Origin: Planctomicrobium sp051465645 | GTDB taxonomy: Bacteria > Planctomycetota > Planctomycetia > Planctomycetales > Planctomycetaceae | Assembly: GCF_051465645.1 (NCBI RefSeq) | Contig: NZ_CP195790.1 | Location: 2,480,001 to 2,544,000 of the forward strand | Reading direction: 5' to 3' | Length of the DNA: 64,000 bases | Shown: piece by piece, positions 18,927 to 27,252 of the stretch | Numbering within the stretch: the stretch's first letter is position 1 | How the letters are laid out: the number at the start of each line of letters is the position of its first letter | Position numbers and translations under genes: made by a program | Notes under the pieces: generated by a model | The model's database searches: none | Told to the model about the DNA's origin: nothing | The model's input: the letters and a program-made list of their open reading frames with translations, nothing else

Positions 18927-20357
18927 TTAGTTCGGAGTGGAATCCATTCGGAAATGCCCGAACAAGGTTCCGCCGTCACGAACAATGTAGAACTTCAACG
19001 GGCCGAGTGTCTGCAATTGAGGGTGATTCAACACGTACTCAATATTTTCATTGCTGACCGTTTCCCAAATGTGCAGGCCAACCAGAATATCGCCGGGACG
19101 AATTCCATTCACATCAGCCTGACTTTGAGGTCGAACTGCGGTGACTTTCATTCCCCCTTGATATGGCAGACCGGCCATCGGGAACTGCTGCTCTGACTTT
19201 TCCAGACGCAATCCAAACACATCCCAGCACTTATCCATTGTCAACGCTGGCTTTGCAGCACTGGTCACCACTGGAGTCGTGCTTGTCACTGAAACCGGGA
19301 CTGCAGAAACAGTCTGGGTTCCTGGTGTACGTCGACTTCCGGTCAAAGCTCCAATGCGGAACTGAATGGTTTCTTCCTGTCCGTCACGTCGCACGATCAA
19401 TGGCAGGTTTGTTCCAGCTGCACGACCGAAGATGGAACGTTCGAGGTCGGCACCATCAACAACGGTGACATCGCCAGCCTTGATGATGACGTCACCAGAC
19501 TTCAGACCAGCAGCGACTGCAGGTGAATCTGGACGAATCGCCTGAACAATCAGCTTACGATCCAATCCTTGCTTGACGTCGTTCGTCTGAATCCCGTGAT
19601 ACGTCTGGTTATGACGCTCAACGTTCATCAGTCGGGCAATCACTTTTCGTGCGTTGTCCACGGGAATTGCGAAACCAATTCTCTGAGCCCCAGCACGAAT
19701 CGCAACGTTAATCCCGATGACTTCACCATCCGCATTCAACAATGGTCCACCACTGTTGCCGGGGTTGATCGCAGCATCGATTTGAATCAAGTCTTTGTAA
19801 GACTGTTCATCATTCACTTCAACGTCACGAGAACGGTGGCTGATGATTCCCCGAGTGACCGAAGATTCATAACCATAGGCATTCCCGATCGCAATCACGT
19901 CTTCACCCAACATCAAGTCGGATGAGGTGCCAAAGTTTGCAACTTCAAGACCTTCGCGAGGTTCAATCTTAATAATGGCCAAGTCTTCGCGAGAGTCATA
20001 CGCGAGAACCCGACTTTCATATTCGGTGCCGTTAAACGTCGTTACTCGCAATCGTTCGACATCTTGAACAACATGGTAGTTGGTCACGATGTAACCACGT
20101 TCATCGATAACAATGCCGGTCCCCATCCCGTTAATCTTCGATGCCTTACCGGCAGAGAAGACCACATCCATGGATTTCTGGCGTTTCTCGGTGTGAATAT
20201 TCACCGATGACCGCTCAGCACGTTCAACGATTCGGGTTCGTTCTGTATTGCGAAAAGACGTCGGCGCGCCTGCCGGCAGCTCTGCTTTCGCAAGCTGCGG
20301 TGACAGTGCAAGCATCATCGCCATGCACCATCCGGCCTGGCAGAATCGCTTCGTCAT
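18927..20357 (-). CDS. HtrA/Deg-type serine protease with two PDZ domains
   Basis: The 476-residue protein has a signal peptide (cleavage near AKA at 23-25) and a trypsin-like domain with the full triad: His95 (TNYHVV), Asp125 (REDLAII) and Ser202 (GNSGGPL). A first PDZ domain spans about 250-345 and a second about 380-470, separated by a Ser/Thr/Val-rich linker. HtrA proteases act in the periplasm or at the membrane on misfolded proteins. The first PDZ (RPDSPAVAAGLKSGDVI) is canonical; the second is more divergent (VRPQSQADVNGIRPGDIL). The start at 20357 begins a clear signal peptide. It has its own downstream terminator, and the next gene upstream diverges. Confidence 0.93.
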   Translation of the reverse strand: MTKRFCQAGWCMAMMLALSPQLAKAELPAGAPTSFRNTERTRIVERAERSSVNIHTEKRQKSMDVVFSAGKASKINGMGTGIVIDERGYIVTNYHVVQDVERLRVTTFNGTEYESRVLAYDSREDLAIIKIEPREGLEVANFGTSSDLMLGEDVIAIGNAYGYESSVTRGIISHRSRDVEVNDEQSYKDLIQIDAAINPGNSGGPLLNADGEVIGINVAIRAGAQRIGFAIPVDNARKVIARLMNVERHNQTYHGIQTNDVKQGLDRKLIVQAIRPDSPAVAAGLKSGDVIIKAGDVTVVDGADLERSIFGRAAGTNLPLIVRRDGQEETIQFRIGALTGSRRTPGTQTVSAVPVSVTSTTPVVTSAAKPALTMDKCWDVFGLRLEKSEQQFPMAGLPYQGGMKVTAVRPQSQADVNGIRPGDILVGLHIWETVSNENIEYVLNHPQLQTLGPLKFYIVRDGGTLFGHFRMDSTPN

Positions 20358-20714
20358 CGTCGGGCCTGTTCCTGTTGTGAACCGAGGCTAGTGGGCGACG
20401 TCCGTCCGCCAACTGGGAGGTCAATCCTTGATGCTCCACTGTTCCCCAACATCGGACTTACCCTCGCCTGTGCTTGAAGATGCACATGCGACCGTCGCAA
20501 ACCTTGCCTAATCCGCAATTGTGTATTTGGGTAAACTTTCCCCCCGATCGAACGTGCTCGCGCCTTTTCTCCACGGACTGCCAGATATTTCGCTCAAGAT
20601 TGAATTTGATCCAACTCCTGTCACAACACGTCGTGGCGTGACAGCGTTCGACGCCCTACAGTGTTTGACAGAAATTCGAATGAAGTTCAGGTTTTGATTC
20701 AGGATTCACAGAAG
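20358..20714. other. Divergent promoter region with a dyad
   Basis: These 357 bases lie between two divergent genes. The strongest feature is the near-perfect 27-bp dyad at 20618-20644. TTGACA at 20665-20670 could be a -35 element, but no convincing -10 hexamer follows. Confidence 0.5.
20618..20644 (+). promoter_or_regulatory. 27-bp dyad, candidate operator or leader hairpin
   Basis: The arms CTGTCAC and GTGACAG flank an inner CACG-T-CGTG. Eleven of thirteen symmetric position pairs match around the centre at 20631. It is 71 bases upstream of the TPR gene start. A regulator binding as a dimer or an RNA hairpin would both fit. Confidence 0.5.
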
Positions 20715-21020
20715 ATGACCCGCAAAGAGAAAATCGAAGCCCGACTGCAGGAAGACCCAAACGATGTCTTTCTGAACTACAGCTATGCCTTGGAATTGGC
20801 AAAGATTGGGGAAGAAGAAGCAGCCAAAGGCTCATTTGTACGCGTCCGGGAGATCGACCCCAATTATGTCGCCGGGTACTTTCAGGAAGGCCAGTTTCTT
20901 GCCGGGCTGGGAGAAGTTGACGCAGCCAGAGCGATCCTGACTTCTGGAATTGCTGTGGCAAAACAAATCGGAGATTCCCACGCTCAGGGCGAAATGACCG
21001 ATTTCCTCGACAACCTGTGA
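20715..21020 (+). CDS. Small TPR-repeat protein
   Basis: The start at 20715 (MTRKEKIEAR) gives 101 residues; an in-frame GTG at 20661 would add 18 residues without domain content. Residues about 14-93 form two or three TPR-like helical repeats (NYSYALELAKIGEEEAAKGSF, then GYFQEGQFLAGLGEVDAARAIL). A signal peptide is absent, so it should be cytoplasmic. TPR proteins bind partner proteins, but I see no clue to the partner. It is the first gene of a probable plus-strand unit with pcp, a ROK kinase and rph; the spacing to pcp is 39 bases. Confidence 0.82.
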   Translation: MTRKEKIEARLQEDPNDVFLNYSYALELAKIGEEEAAKGSFVRVREIDPNYVAGYFQEGQFLAGLGEVDAARAILTSGIAVAKQIGDSHAQGEMTDFLDNL

Positions 21021-21059
21021 TCGTAATCACACGATTTCAATAGATGGAGACCCAGGGAC

Positions 21060-21665
21060 ATGCGAGTCTTGGTGACCGGATTTCCCCCATTCCCAGGTCG
21101 ACCGGTGAATCCATCGGAGTTGCTGGTTCGATCGATCGCATCAAGATCGCTCGAACTGCCGGGGATTGAGCTGCACACGGAATTGCTTCCGGTGGAATAT
21201 GCAGGTGTCGAGCAGGCATTTACTCAACTTATGTCAACAGTTCGCCCACAATTGTGGCTCGCGTTTGGAGTCGGCGCACAACAGTCTCCGCTCCGTTTGG
21301 AACAGCGCGCGGCAAATTGCGACAATTCCACAAGATGTGACAACTCAGGGGAATTACGATCCAATTGTCTGATCGAAGAGAACGGGCCTGAGTTTCGCGA
21401 TCTCCCGGCGAGGATCCCTGAATTGCAAATGCACCTGCAGAGAGCAGGGTACACATGTGATCTCAGCAACGACGCCGGAACATATGTCTGCAATCATCTG
21501 ATGTATACAGCAGCAAATTCCGCAAACGTTCGAAGTCGGGAATGCGAATTCGTTTTTACCCATCTTGCCCCACTGGAATTCGGGATGCCGACAGAAAATT
21601 TGGTTGTTGCACTTCAAATCATGGTGAACTGGTTTCAGAATTCACCTGACAGAATTCCCGTCTGA
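21060..21665 (+). CDS. pcp: Pyroglutamyl-peptidase I
   Basis: This cysteine peptidase of family C15 removes N-terminal pyroglutamate from peptides. The triad is visible as Glu81 (LRLEQRA), Cys144 (GTYVCNHLMY) and His168 (FVFTHLAP). The N-terminus MRVLVTGFPPF is typical. The 201-residue length is close to the usual 215, with a Cys/Asn-rich insert (about 85-103). GGAG lies upstream of the ATG at a usual distance. It is probably cotranscribed with the TPR gene, although the functional link is unclear. Confidence 0.94.
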   Translation: MRVLVTGFPPFPGRPVNPSELLVRSIASRSLELPGIELHTELLPVEYAGVEQAFTQLMSTVRPQLWLAFGVGAQQSPLRLEQRAANCDNSTRCDNSGELRSNCLIEENGPEFRDLPARIPELQMHLQRAGYTCDLSNDAGTYVCNHLMYTAANSANVRSRECEFVFTHLAPLEFGMPTENLVVALQIMVNWFQNSPDRIPV

Positions 21666-21820
21666 ATCCAATCAGACAACTTTGTTCTGTCGAATCAAAT
21701 CCGCAGCGATACATACAGCGGCATCAATCACTTCAACCTCGCCGTCTGAACCCGTTTTCCAGACAGGTCCGTGATCGCCGTTCCCAACTCGCCTTTCTCT
21801 GAAATCTACCGGAGCAATGA

Positions 21821-22837
21821 ATGGCGTCTGCCGAATCAGAAAAATGCTGGCTGGGTTTTGACCTTGGAGGGACGAAAATGCTCTCCCAGGTTTACAATTC
21901 CAAATGGGAAGTAATCTCCAAAGAACGTAAACGCATTCACCCCGGCACAAGTGTCAAAGGGGGAATCGAGCGGATTCTTGAAACCATCCACGATACACTC
22001 GGGAAAGCGTCACTGACTCCTGCAGACTTGCATGGAATCGGGATTGGGTGCCCCGGCCCGATTGATATGGAGAACGGAGTCGTTCTGGACCTGCCCAATA
22101 TTGGCTGGCACTCCATTCCTTTAAAGGCTCGACTGACAGAAGCACTGGGTTGTCCAGTCGCCGTACTGAATGACGTCGATGCAGGCATCTATGCAGAGCA
22201 TCGAGTCGGAGCGGGGCAGGGGGCTCGCAATGTGATCGGTGTGTTCGCCGGAACAGGGATCGGAGGAGGATGCGTTTATCTCGGAGAGATTCTGAGAGGC
22301 GCAACGACTTCCAGCTTTGAAATCGGTCACATTCAAGTGATGTCGAATGGTCCGCGGTGCGGTTGCGGACAACGTGGATGCCTCGAATCGGTTTCGAGCC
22401 GACTTGCGATTGCAGCTCAATGTGCACGAGCCGCTTATCGGGGAGACGCTCCACATTTGCTTCAGGCTGCTGGCACAGATATCGCCAATATTCGAAGTGG
22501 AGTTCTGAAGGATTCCATTGCCGCTGGCGATAAAGCGGTTGAATCGATCATCAAAGAAGCCGCAAGATACATTGGAATCGCGGTCGGAAGCGTCGTGAAT
22601 CTGATCTCCCCAGACATCGTTGTCCTGGGGGGAGGGCTTGTCGAGGCGATGCCGGAGCTCTTTATCAGTCAGGTCACAAAAGCGGCTGAAAAACGGGTGA
22701 TGCCGGCATACAAAGGAACCTTCGAAGTTGTCCCTGCAACATTGAAGGATGACGCCGGAGTCCTTGGCGCTGCACTCTGGGCAGAGCACAAGTTCTCAGA
22801 CAAACCGTCATTAAAACAGGCTAAACGAGCAAACTGA
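21821..22837 (+). CDS. ROK-family sugar kinase
   Basis: ROK proteins phosphorylate hexoses or act as sugar-sensing repressors; this one has no helix-turn-helix, so it is the kinase type. The 338 residues show the ATP motif DLGGTK (14-19), the catalytic Asp118 in LNDVDAG, a glycine-rich FAGTGIGGG (142-150), and the zinc-binding CGCGQRGCLE with a preceding His170. The substrate is probably glucose, fructose or N-acetylmannosamine-like sugars; I cannot choose. CCGGAG lies six bases before the start. It sits 155 bases after pcp and 84 before rph. Confidence 0.92.
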   Translation: MASAESEKCWLGFDLGGTKMLSQVYNSKWEVISKERKRIHPGTSVKGGIERILETIHDTLGKASLTPADLHGIGIGCPGPIDMENGVVLDLPNIGWHSIPLKARLTEALGCPVAVLNDVDAGIYAEHRVGAGQGARNVIGVFAGTGIGGGCVYLGEILRGATTSSFEIGHIQVMSNGPRCGCGQRGCLESVSSRLAIAAQCARAAYRGDAPHLLQAAGTDIANIRSGVLKDSIAAGDKAVESIIKEAARYIGIAVGSVVNLISPDIVVLGGGLVEAMPELFISQVTKAAEKRVMPAYKGTFEVVPATLKDDAGVLGAALWAEHKFSDKPSLKQAKRAN

Positions 22838-22921
22838 AGTCCTGTCCTCTCGCTCAGGAATTCACAGTCCTGAGTCATTCCCGTTCTCACCTCAACACAC
22901 ATTTGCAAACACAGGATTTTC

Positions 22922-23644
22922 ATGTCTCGTCACGATGGTCGTCTCGTTAATCAGCTTCGATCAATTCAGATTCAGCGTCCTTACTTCGGAGCCGCCCCTG
23001 GGCGTGTGCTGATTCAGGCTGGACGAACAACGATCCTCTGTACCGCCAGCGTTTCGACAGACCTTCCTCCCTGGAAGAAGAAGCAGGAAAATCCAACCGG
23101 TTGGGTCAGTGCCGAATACAGCATGCTTCCCGGGTGCACCTCGCCGAGAAAAGATCGCCGTACAGACGGACGGGCCACGGAAATTCAACGACTCGTGGGA
23201 CGCAGCCTACGGGCGATCGTGGACAATGCAGCACTCGGGCCCCGAATGGTGACCGTCGATTGCGACGTACTCGAAGCCGATGGCGGAACACGGACCTTGA
23301 GCATCACCGGTGGGTTCATCGCTCTGGTGGATGCCATTGCCGCCATCGAAGAACCGGGGTTCGACTATCGTAAAGTTTTTACCGATAGTGTCGCCGCAAT
23401 CAGTGTGGGAGTCGTTGAAGGACGCCCCGTTCTCGACCTGGACTATGTAGAAGACAGTCAAGCCGAGGTCGACATGAATGTGGTCATGACCGGCAAAGGT
23501 TCCTTCGTTGAAGTGCAGGGGACAGCAGAAGGTGTTCCGTTCCAACGCGACCTTCTGAACGCTCAATTGGACCTTGCAAGCGCAGGAATTGCCGAACTGA
23601 CAACGATTCAGAAAAACATTCTGGGAGAGAAGTGGCCCTGGTAA
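22922..23644 (+). CDS. rph: Ribonuclease PH
   Basis: RNase PH trims tRNA 3' ends phosphorolytically. The 240-residue sequence matches the family across its length: RPYFGAAPGRVLIQAGRT at the start, a phosphate and RNA-binding region with RKDRRTDGRATEIQRLVGRSLRA, DCDVLEADGGTRTLSITGG, and the C-terminal LDLDYVEDSQAEVDMNVVMTG. The length is standard. AGGA precedes the ATG. It is the last gene of the TPR/pcp/ROK/rph unit, which ends at a strong terminator. Confidence 0.97.
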   Translation: MSRHDGRLVNQLRSIQIQRPYFGAAPGRVLIQAGRTTILCTASVSTDLPPWKKKQENPTGWVSAEYSMLPGCTSPRKDRRTDGRATEIQRLVGRSLRAIVDNAALGPRMVTVDCDVLEADGGTRTLSITGGFIALVDAIAAIEEPGFDYRKVFTDSVAAISVGVVEGRPVLDLDYVEDSQAEVDMNVVMTGKGSFVEVQGTAEGVPFQRDLLNAQLDLASAGIAELTTIQKNILGEKWPW

Positions 23645-24163
23645 AGCAGTTGGAGACAGGTCTTCAATTCAATAAACCTGTACTCGCAGCAGCAACTTAT
23701 GCCGCACAACTCGCGTGAAGTCAGCATCCCCGATCAGGCCAGATGACGCCTGATCGGGGATTGTTATTTGGTATAGACACATTTTTTCTGAATCCGTAGA
23801 AACCGCGACGATTTCCCTCATGATTAGGGCAGTCTCTCTGTTTGCCAAGACGGCTGACAGTGAAACGGCCAGCAGTGAAATTGAACCTTCCTGATCAATT
23901 GATGACATCAGATTCCGCCCCCAGCAGGATCGAATTGACCTTCCGTCATCGATTGATTCCCGTCCAATCCTTGGCATTCGCCACTTCAATATTCCAATCC
24001 GATCCCCCTTCGGCTTGACGTGGCTTCGTCATTGCACATGGAGCGTGCTATGAGACCTGTCTTTCACTCAATTACAGCGACAGAGCAGTTTGCTCTTCGA
24101 TCTGGCCGCGCCATTGCGGCTTCTATCTGCGAAATGCGTGACGCCATGTGCAACAGACACAAG
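23645..24163. other. Intergenic region with the rph terminator
   Basis: These 519 bases contain the terminator at 23726-23769, then about 390 bases that presumably include the promoter of the next gene. I saw no further coding frame or repeat. Confidence 0.5.
23726..23769 (+). terminator. Rho-independent terminator of rph
   Basis: A perfect 14-bp stem (ATCCCCGATCAGGC at 23726-23739, GCCTGATCGGGGAT at 23748-23761) is followed by TGTTATTT. It lies about 80 bases past the rph stop. Confidence 0.88.
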
Positions 24164-25207
24164 ATGATTTCCCGATTCGCTCTCTGCACGCTGTCACTCA
24201 TCCTGCTGAGCAGTGCCTCTTTTGCCGCAGGAATCGAAGCGGACCCGGCCAAAACATATACATTGGCAAAGAATCGCGGCCCATGGATGATCATGGTCAC
24301 CACGTTTCACACGACCGGTTCCGATGGTGAAACCGATGAAGGAAAAAGTCCTGAGCAGGCGGCCCATGACCTCGTTATTGAGCTGAGACAACTCGGAATG
24401 CCAGCGTACGTCTACGAACACGTTCCAGATCAGGAACGTATTATTTCCACAGATACACTTGGTCGCGAATCTCGCCGTAAGAACCTGCGACGCATCAAAT
24501 CTGTCTGCGTGCTGTGTGGTAACTACAGCAACATCAACGACAAACTCGCACAGGATTCACTGGCCTGGATCAAGAAGTTGAAACCCAAAAGCCTGAGCGA
24601 AGGGGTTTACTTTGAGCCCACCAAAGGTCGACCATCGATTCTGAGTGGTGCATTCCTCACCATGAACCCGATGCTGACTCCAGCAGAAGTTCAACAGAAG
24701 CAAACCGCAGATCCGTTCCTTGTGAAGCTGAACCACGGTGAACGTTTTTCACTCATGGAAAATCGTGGGCAATACTCATTAGTGATTGCTCGCTTCTATG
24801 GCAAACACGTGATGGTCAAAGCGAGTGATGTGGACTCCGCGACCGACAAGTACTTCAAGGATCTGACCCTGGACAATGCTGCAGAATCGGCTCGTGAGCT
24901 CGTGACAGTTCTACGTGGGAAATACGACAAATCAGAAACCCAGTTTAACGACATCGATGCTTACATCTGGCACGACTACAACGAGTCCATTGTCACAGTC
25001 GGTTCATTTGCCTCACCAGACGACGCTTCGATCGCCCAATATGTAAAGCGATTCGGGCCAACAGTCCGAACATTCGAAAAGACAGGGACATCGAACTTCC
25101 AGCCACAACACCTGAGCGTCGCTGGATTCGGACCAAAGGGTGATCAGAACCGTCTTTGGTTGTTTGAACCCAATCCAGTTGCGATGAAGGTTCCACGAGT
25201 GAAATAG
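24164..25207 (+). CDS. Exported protein with two SPOR-like repeats
   Basis: The ATG at 24164 opens a compact signal peptide (MISRFALC...SFAAG); an upstream ATG at 24134 is an alternative. The mature protein of about 325 residues has two similar units, one beginning NRGPWMIMVTTFH and one NRGQYSLVIARFYG. Each is followed by a helical stretch (EQAAHDLVIELRQLGMPAYVY and ESARELVTVLRGKY) in which an aromatic-rich strand ends the unit. That resembles SPOR-type peptidoglycan-binding folds, but I cannot confirm it by eye. A CVLC pair occurs between the units. It has its own terminator and no obvious partners. Confidence 0.7.
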   Translation: MISRFALCTLSLILLSSASFAAGIEADPAKTYTLAKNRGPWMIMVTTFHTTGSDGETDEGKSPEQAAHDLVIELRQLGMPAYVYEHVPDQERIISTDTLGRESRRKNLRRIKSVCVLCGNYSNINDKLAQDSLAWIKKLKPKSLSEGVYFEPTKGRPSILSGAFLTMNPMLTPAEVQQKQTADPFLVKLNHGERFSLMENRGQYSLVIARFYGKHVMVKASDVDSATDKYFKDLTLDNAAESARELVTVLRGKYDKSETQFNDIDAYIWHDYNESIVTVGSFASPDDASIAQYVKRFGPTVRTFEKTGTSNFQPQHLSVAGFGPKGDQNRLWLFEPNPVAMKVPRVK

Positions 25208-25246
25208 GCTCGGCACCTGTTGTTGCGGAATTGAAATTGATCCAGA

Positions 25247-25277
25247 CCCCGAAGAGCAACTCTTCGGGGTTTTGTTA
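25247..25277 (+). terminator. Rho-independent terminator
   Basis: A perfect 10-bp stem (CCCCGAAGAG, loop CAA, CTCTTCGGGG at 25260-25269) is followed by TTTTGTTATT. It lies 40 bases beyond the SPOR-like gene stop and just ahead of dgkA. Confidence 0.9.
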
Positions 25278-25357
25278 TTCTGGGGGCCATGTCGAGCGCG
25301 TGTCTTCAGAATCGGTTTCGCGAACACAGGCTCAGCGGACTTCAGAGGATCAATTCA

Positions 25358-25753
25358 GTGGTGTCTCCTCAGGGACCAGTTCCGTTCGTTCGCAGCCTTT
25401 TCTTCGCTCTTCGCGGACTTGTCGAGGCTCTGCGTGAACAACGAAACATACGCGTTCACCTTGTAACGACCATCGCGGTTTGCACTGCTGCTTTCATTCT
25501 TCGCCTGGACGCGATCACCTGCACCATTTTGCTTTTGTGCATTGGGCTGGTGGTTTCCACGGAACTCCTGAATACCGCACTCGAAACGGTTGTCGATCTG
25601 GTTTCGCCGGAGCACCACGAACTGGCGCGGAAGGCCAAGGACATCGCCGCTGGCGCGGTTTTATTTGCGTCTTTGATCGCAATCTGCATTGGCATTACGC
25701 TGATTGGCCCTCCACTGATTCGGTTCGTAACCTCAGTCATGCCTATACGATAG
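25358..25753 (+). CDS. dgkA: Diacylglycerol/undecaprenol kinase, DgkA type
   Basis: DgkA is a small inner-membrane kinase that phosphorylates diacylglycerol or undecaprenol. The core signature is intact: ELLNTALETVVDL with Glu69 and Glu76, and KDIAAGAV (94-101), flanked by three hydrophobic helices. I chose GTG at 25358 because AGAGGA lies eight bases upstream and it gives 131 residues, the usual length. An in-frame ATG at 25289 adds 23 residues, but it starts only 12 bases after a terminator. Short length and three helices leave little doubt about the family. Confidence 0.9.
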   Translation: MVSPQGPVPFVRSLFFALRGLVEALREQRNIRVHLVTTIAVCTAAFILRLDAITCTILLLCIGLVVSTELLNTALETVVDLVSPEHHELARKAKDIAAGAVLFASLIAICIGITLIGPPLIRFVTSVMPIR

Positions 25754-26023
25754 GACGGGAAGTCGTCGGTCATAAACGATGGCAAATCCCGGTTTGATTC
25801 TTCTTGATTATTGAACGCAACTCTTCAATTCTCTGTTGCTGAAACTTCCGCCAGCCGATTCCATCAAAAGCAGCTCACATCAGCACAGACGGATCGATTG
25901 CGATTCTTACATCTCCTGTAAGGCCATATTGTCTCGAAATGTGTAGATCATGTAGGATCTCCCGGGATTTGTTTGTGCCGCGGCAGTTGGACTGCCGGTT
26001 CATGGACGAGACGGCACCGTATT

Positions 26024-27229
26024 ATGATCAAGACGATATTGCGGAGCGTTCTCTGCTTTTGCGCGGCAGTCGTACTGCTTGCGCTCTTGGTCTGCGCTGT
26101 CGAAGTCGGATGTCGCGCCTGGCAATTCAGTGCATCTCTCAACCCGGGCGTTGCTGAATTCCGCACTGAAAACCTGATTATTCCCAGCTCCAAATCATGG
26201 ACGGAAGTCAGGCCGCTGATTGACATTGAGCACACGATCCCCAATGGAGGCAGTGTCCGAATCAGGACGAATGAACTCGGGTTGCGTGGCCCATCGATTA
26301 CTGTCCCGAAGCCTGATGGCGTTTTTCGAATCCTCTGTCTCGGTGGAACAGGAATCTTTGGAACTGACGTTCCTGAAGGGGATACACTTTCAACCGCATT
26401 GCAGCGCTGCCTGATCCAGCAGTCCGGTGCAGAGATTGAAGTCATTAACGGCGGATGCCCGCAGACAGGTCCACTCGCTCAGGTCCTTCGATATCGAGCA
26501 GGGCTCCAATCGTTGCAGGCGGATCTTGTGGTGCTGTGCATCAGTATAGAAGACCTGACCCACGATACGGATGTTCGCAAAGCACTGCGTCTGGATCGCT
26601 ATCGTCAACCGGCCTATGCAGCCCATCCCGGCGCGTTGCTCAGAAACACGAATCTCGCTGAGGAAGCACGCAACGATTTCCTGTGCCTGTCATGGACGAT
26701 GGACTTGATCACCAGAACACTGGTCAACAGAAACCAGCGTCCCTTCTTCATCCCGCAGGAAGGAGGCTTTGGCCGACGAGAACTCGGGGTCATTGCATCA
26801 CTTTCGAAGATGGTTGAAGCGAATCAGGGGATGCTGATTGTCTCTGCATCGCCAAGTGCCTGGGGACTGGAACAGACCCGATCTGCAATGATGCACCAGC
26901 GTCCGACGTTCGGGGATGACATCAACCGGATCCTGCACGAACTTCAGGTCGCCGACCGCATTCCAATTCACGATGTTCTGCCGGACTTTTGCGGGTTGCC
27001 TGACCCTCGCTCCGCATTTTCTTCAAGAGCAGGGTGTCTGACAGCCTCAGGAAACGACCTTTACGCCCGTTCACTCGCTGTCTATCTGATGAATCGGGCT
27101 CCGAATCTCGCTCATTTCCTTTCGTCTCCGCGAGCAACGCAAAGCAGCGTCATTCCGGCATCGGACCAACGTCTCACGCCGCTCAATTCGCAATCAACTC
27201 CACTGCCTGCAACAACACCGCCTCACTGA
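26024..27229 (+). CDS. SGNH-fold exported protein, probably catalytically dead
   Basis: The 401-residue protein has an N-terminal membrane anchor or signal (about 5-28). The SGNH fold is recognisable from LCLGGTGIFGTDVPEGDTLS (104-123), but the nucleophile Ser of block I is Thr (GGT, 107-109). The usual GxND of block III is ISIED. The C-terminal DxxH is missing: LTASGNDLYA has no His. These changes remove the catalytic triad, so it is likely a binding or scaffold version. The start ATG at 26024 lies 27 bases after a small hairpin. scpB follows by 23 bases, so the two are probably cotranscribed. Confidence 0.8.
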   Translation: MIKTILRSVLCFCAAVVLLALLVCAVEVGCRAWQFSASLNPGVAEFRTENLIIPSSKSWTEVRPLIDIEHTIPNGGSVRIRTNELGLRGPSITVPKPDGVFRILCLGGTGIFGTDVPEGDTLSTALQRCLIQQSGAEIEVINGGCPQTGPLAQVLRYRAGLQSLQADLVVLCISIEDLTHDTDVRKALRLDRYRQPAYAAHPGALLRNTNLAEEARNDFLCLSWTMDLITRTLVNRNQRPFFIPQEGGFGRRELGVIASLSKMVEANQGMLIVSASPSAWGLEQTRSAMMHQRPTFGDDINRILHELQVADRIPIHDVLPDFCGLPDPRSAFSSRAGCLTASGNDLYARSLAVYLMNRAPNLAHFLSSPRATQSSVIPASDQRLTPLNSQSTPLPATTPPH

Positions 27230-27252
27230 CAACGATCGAATTGAGTGCATAG

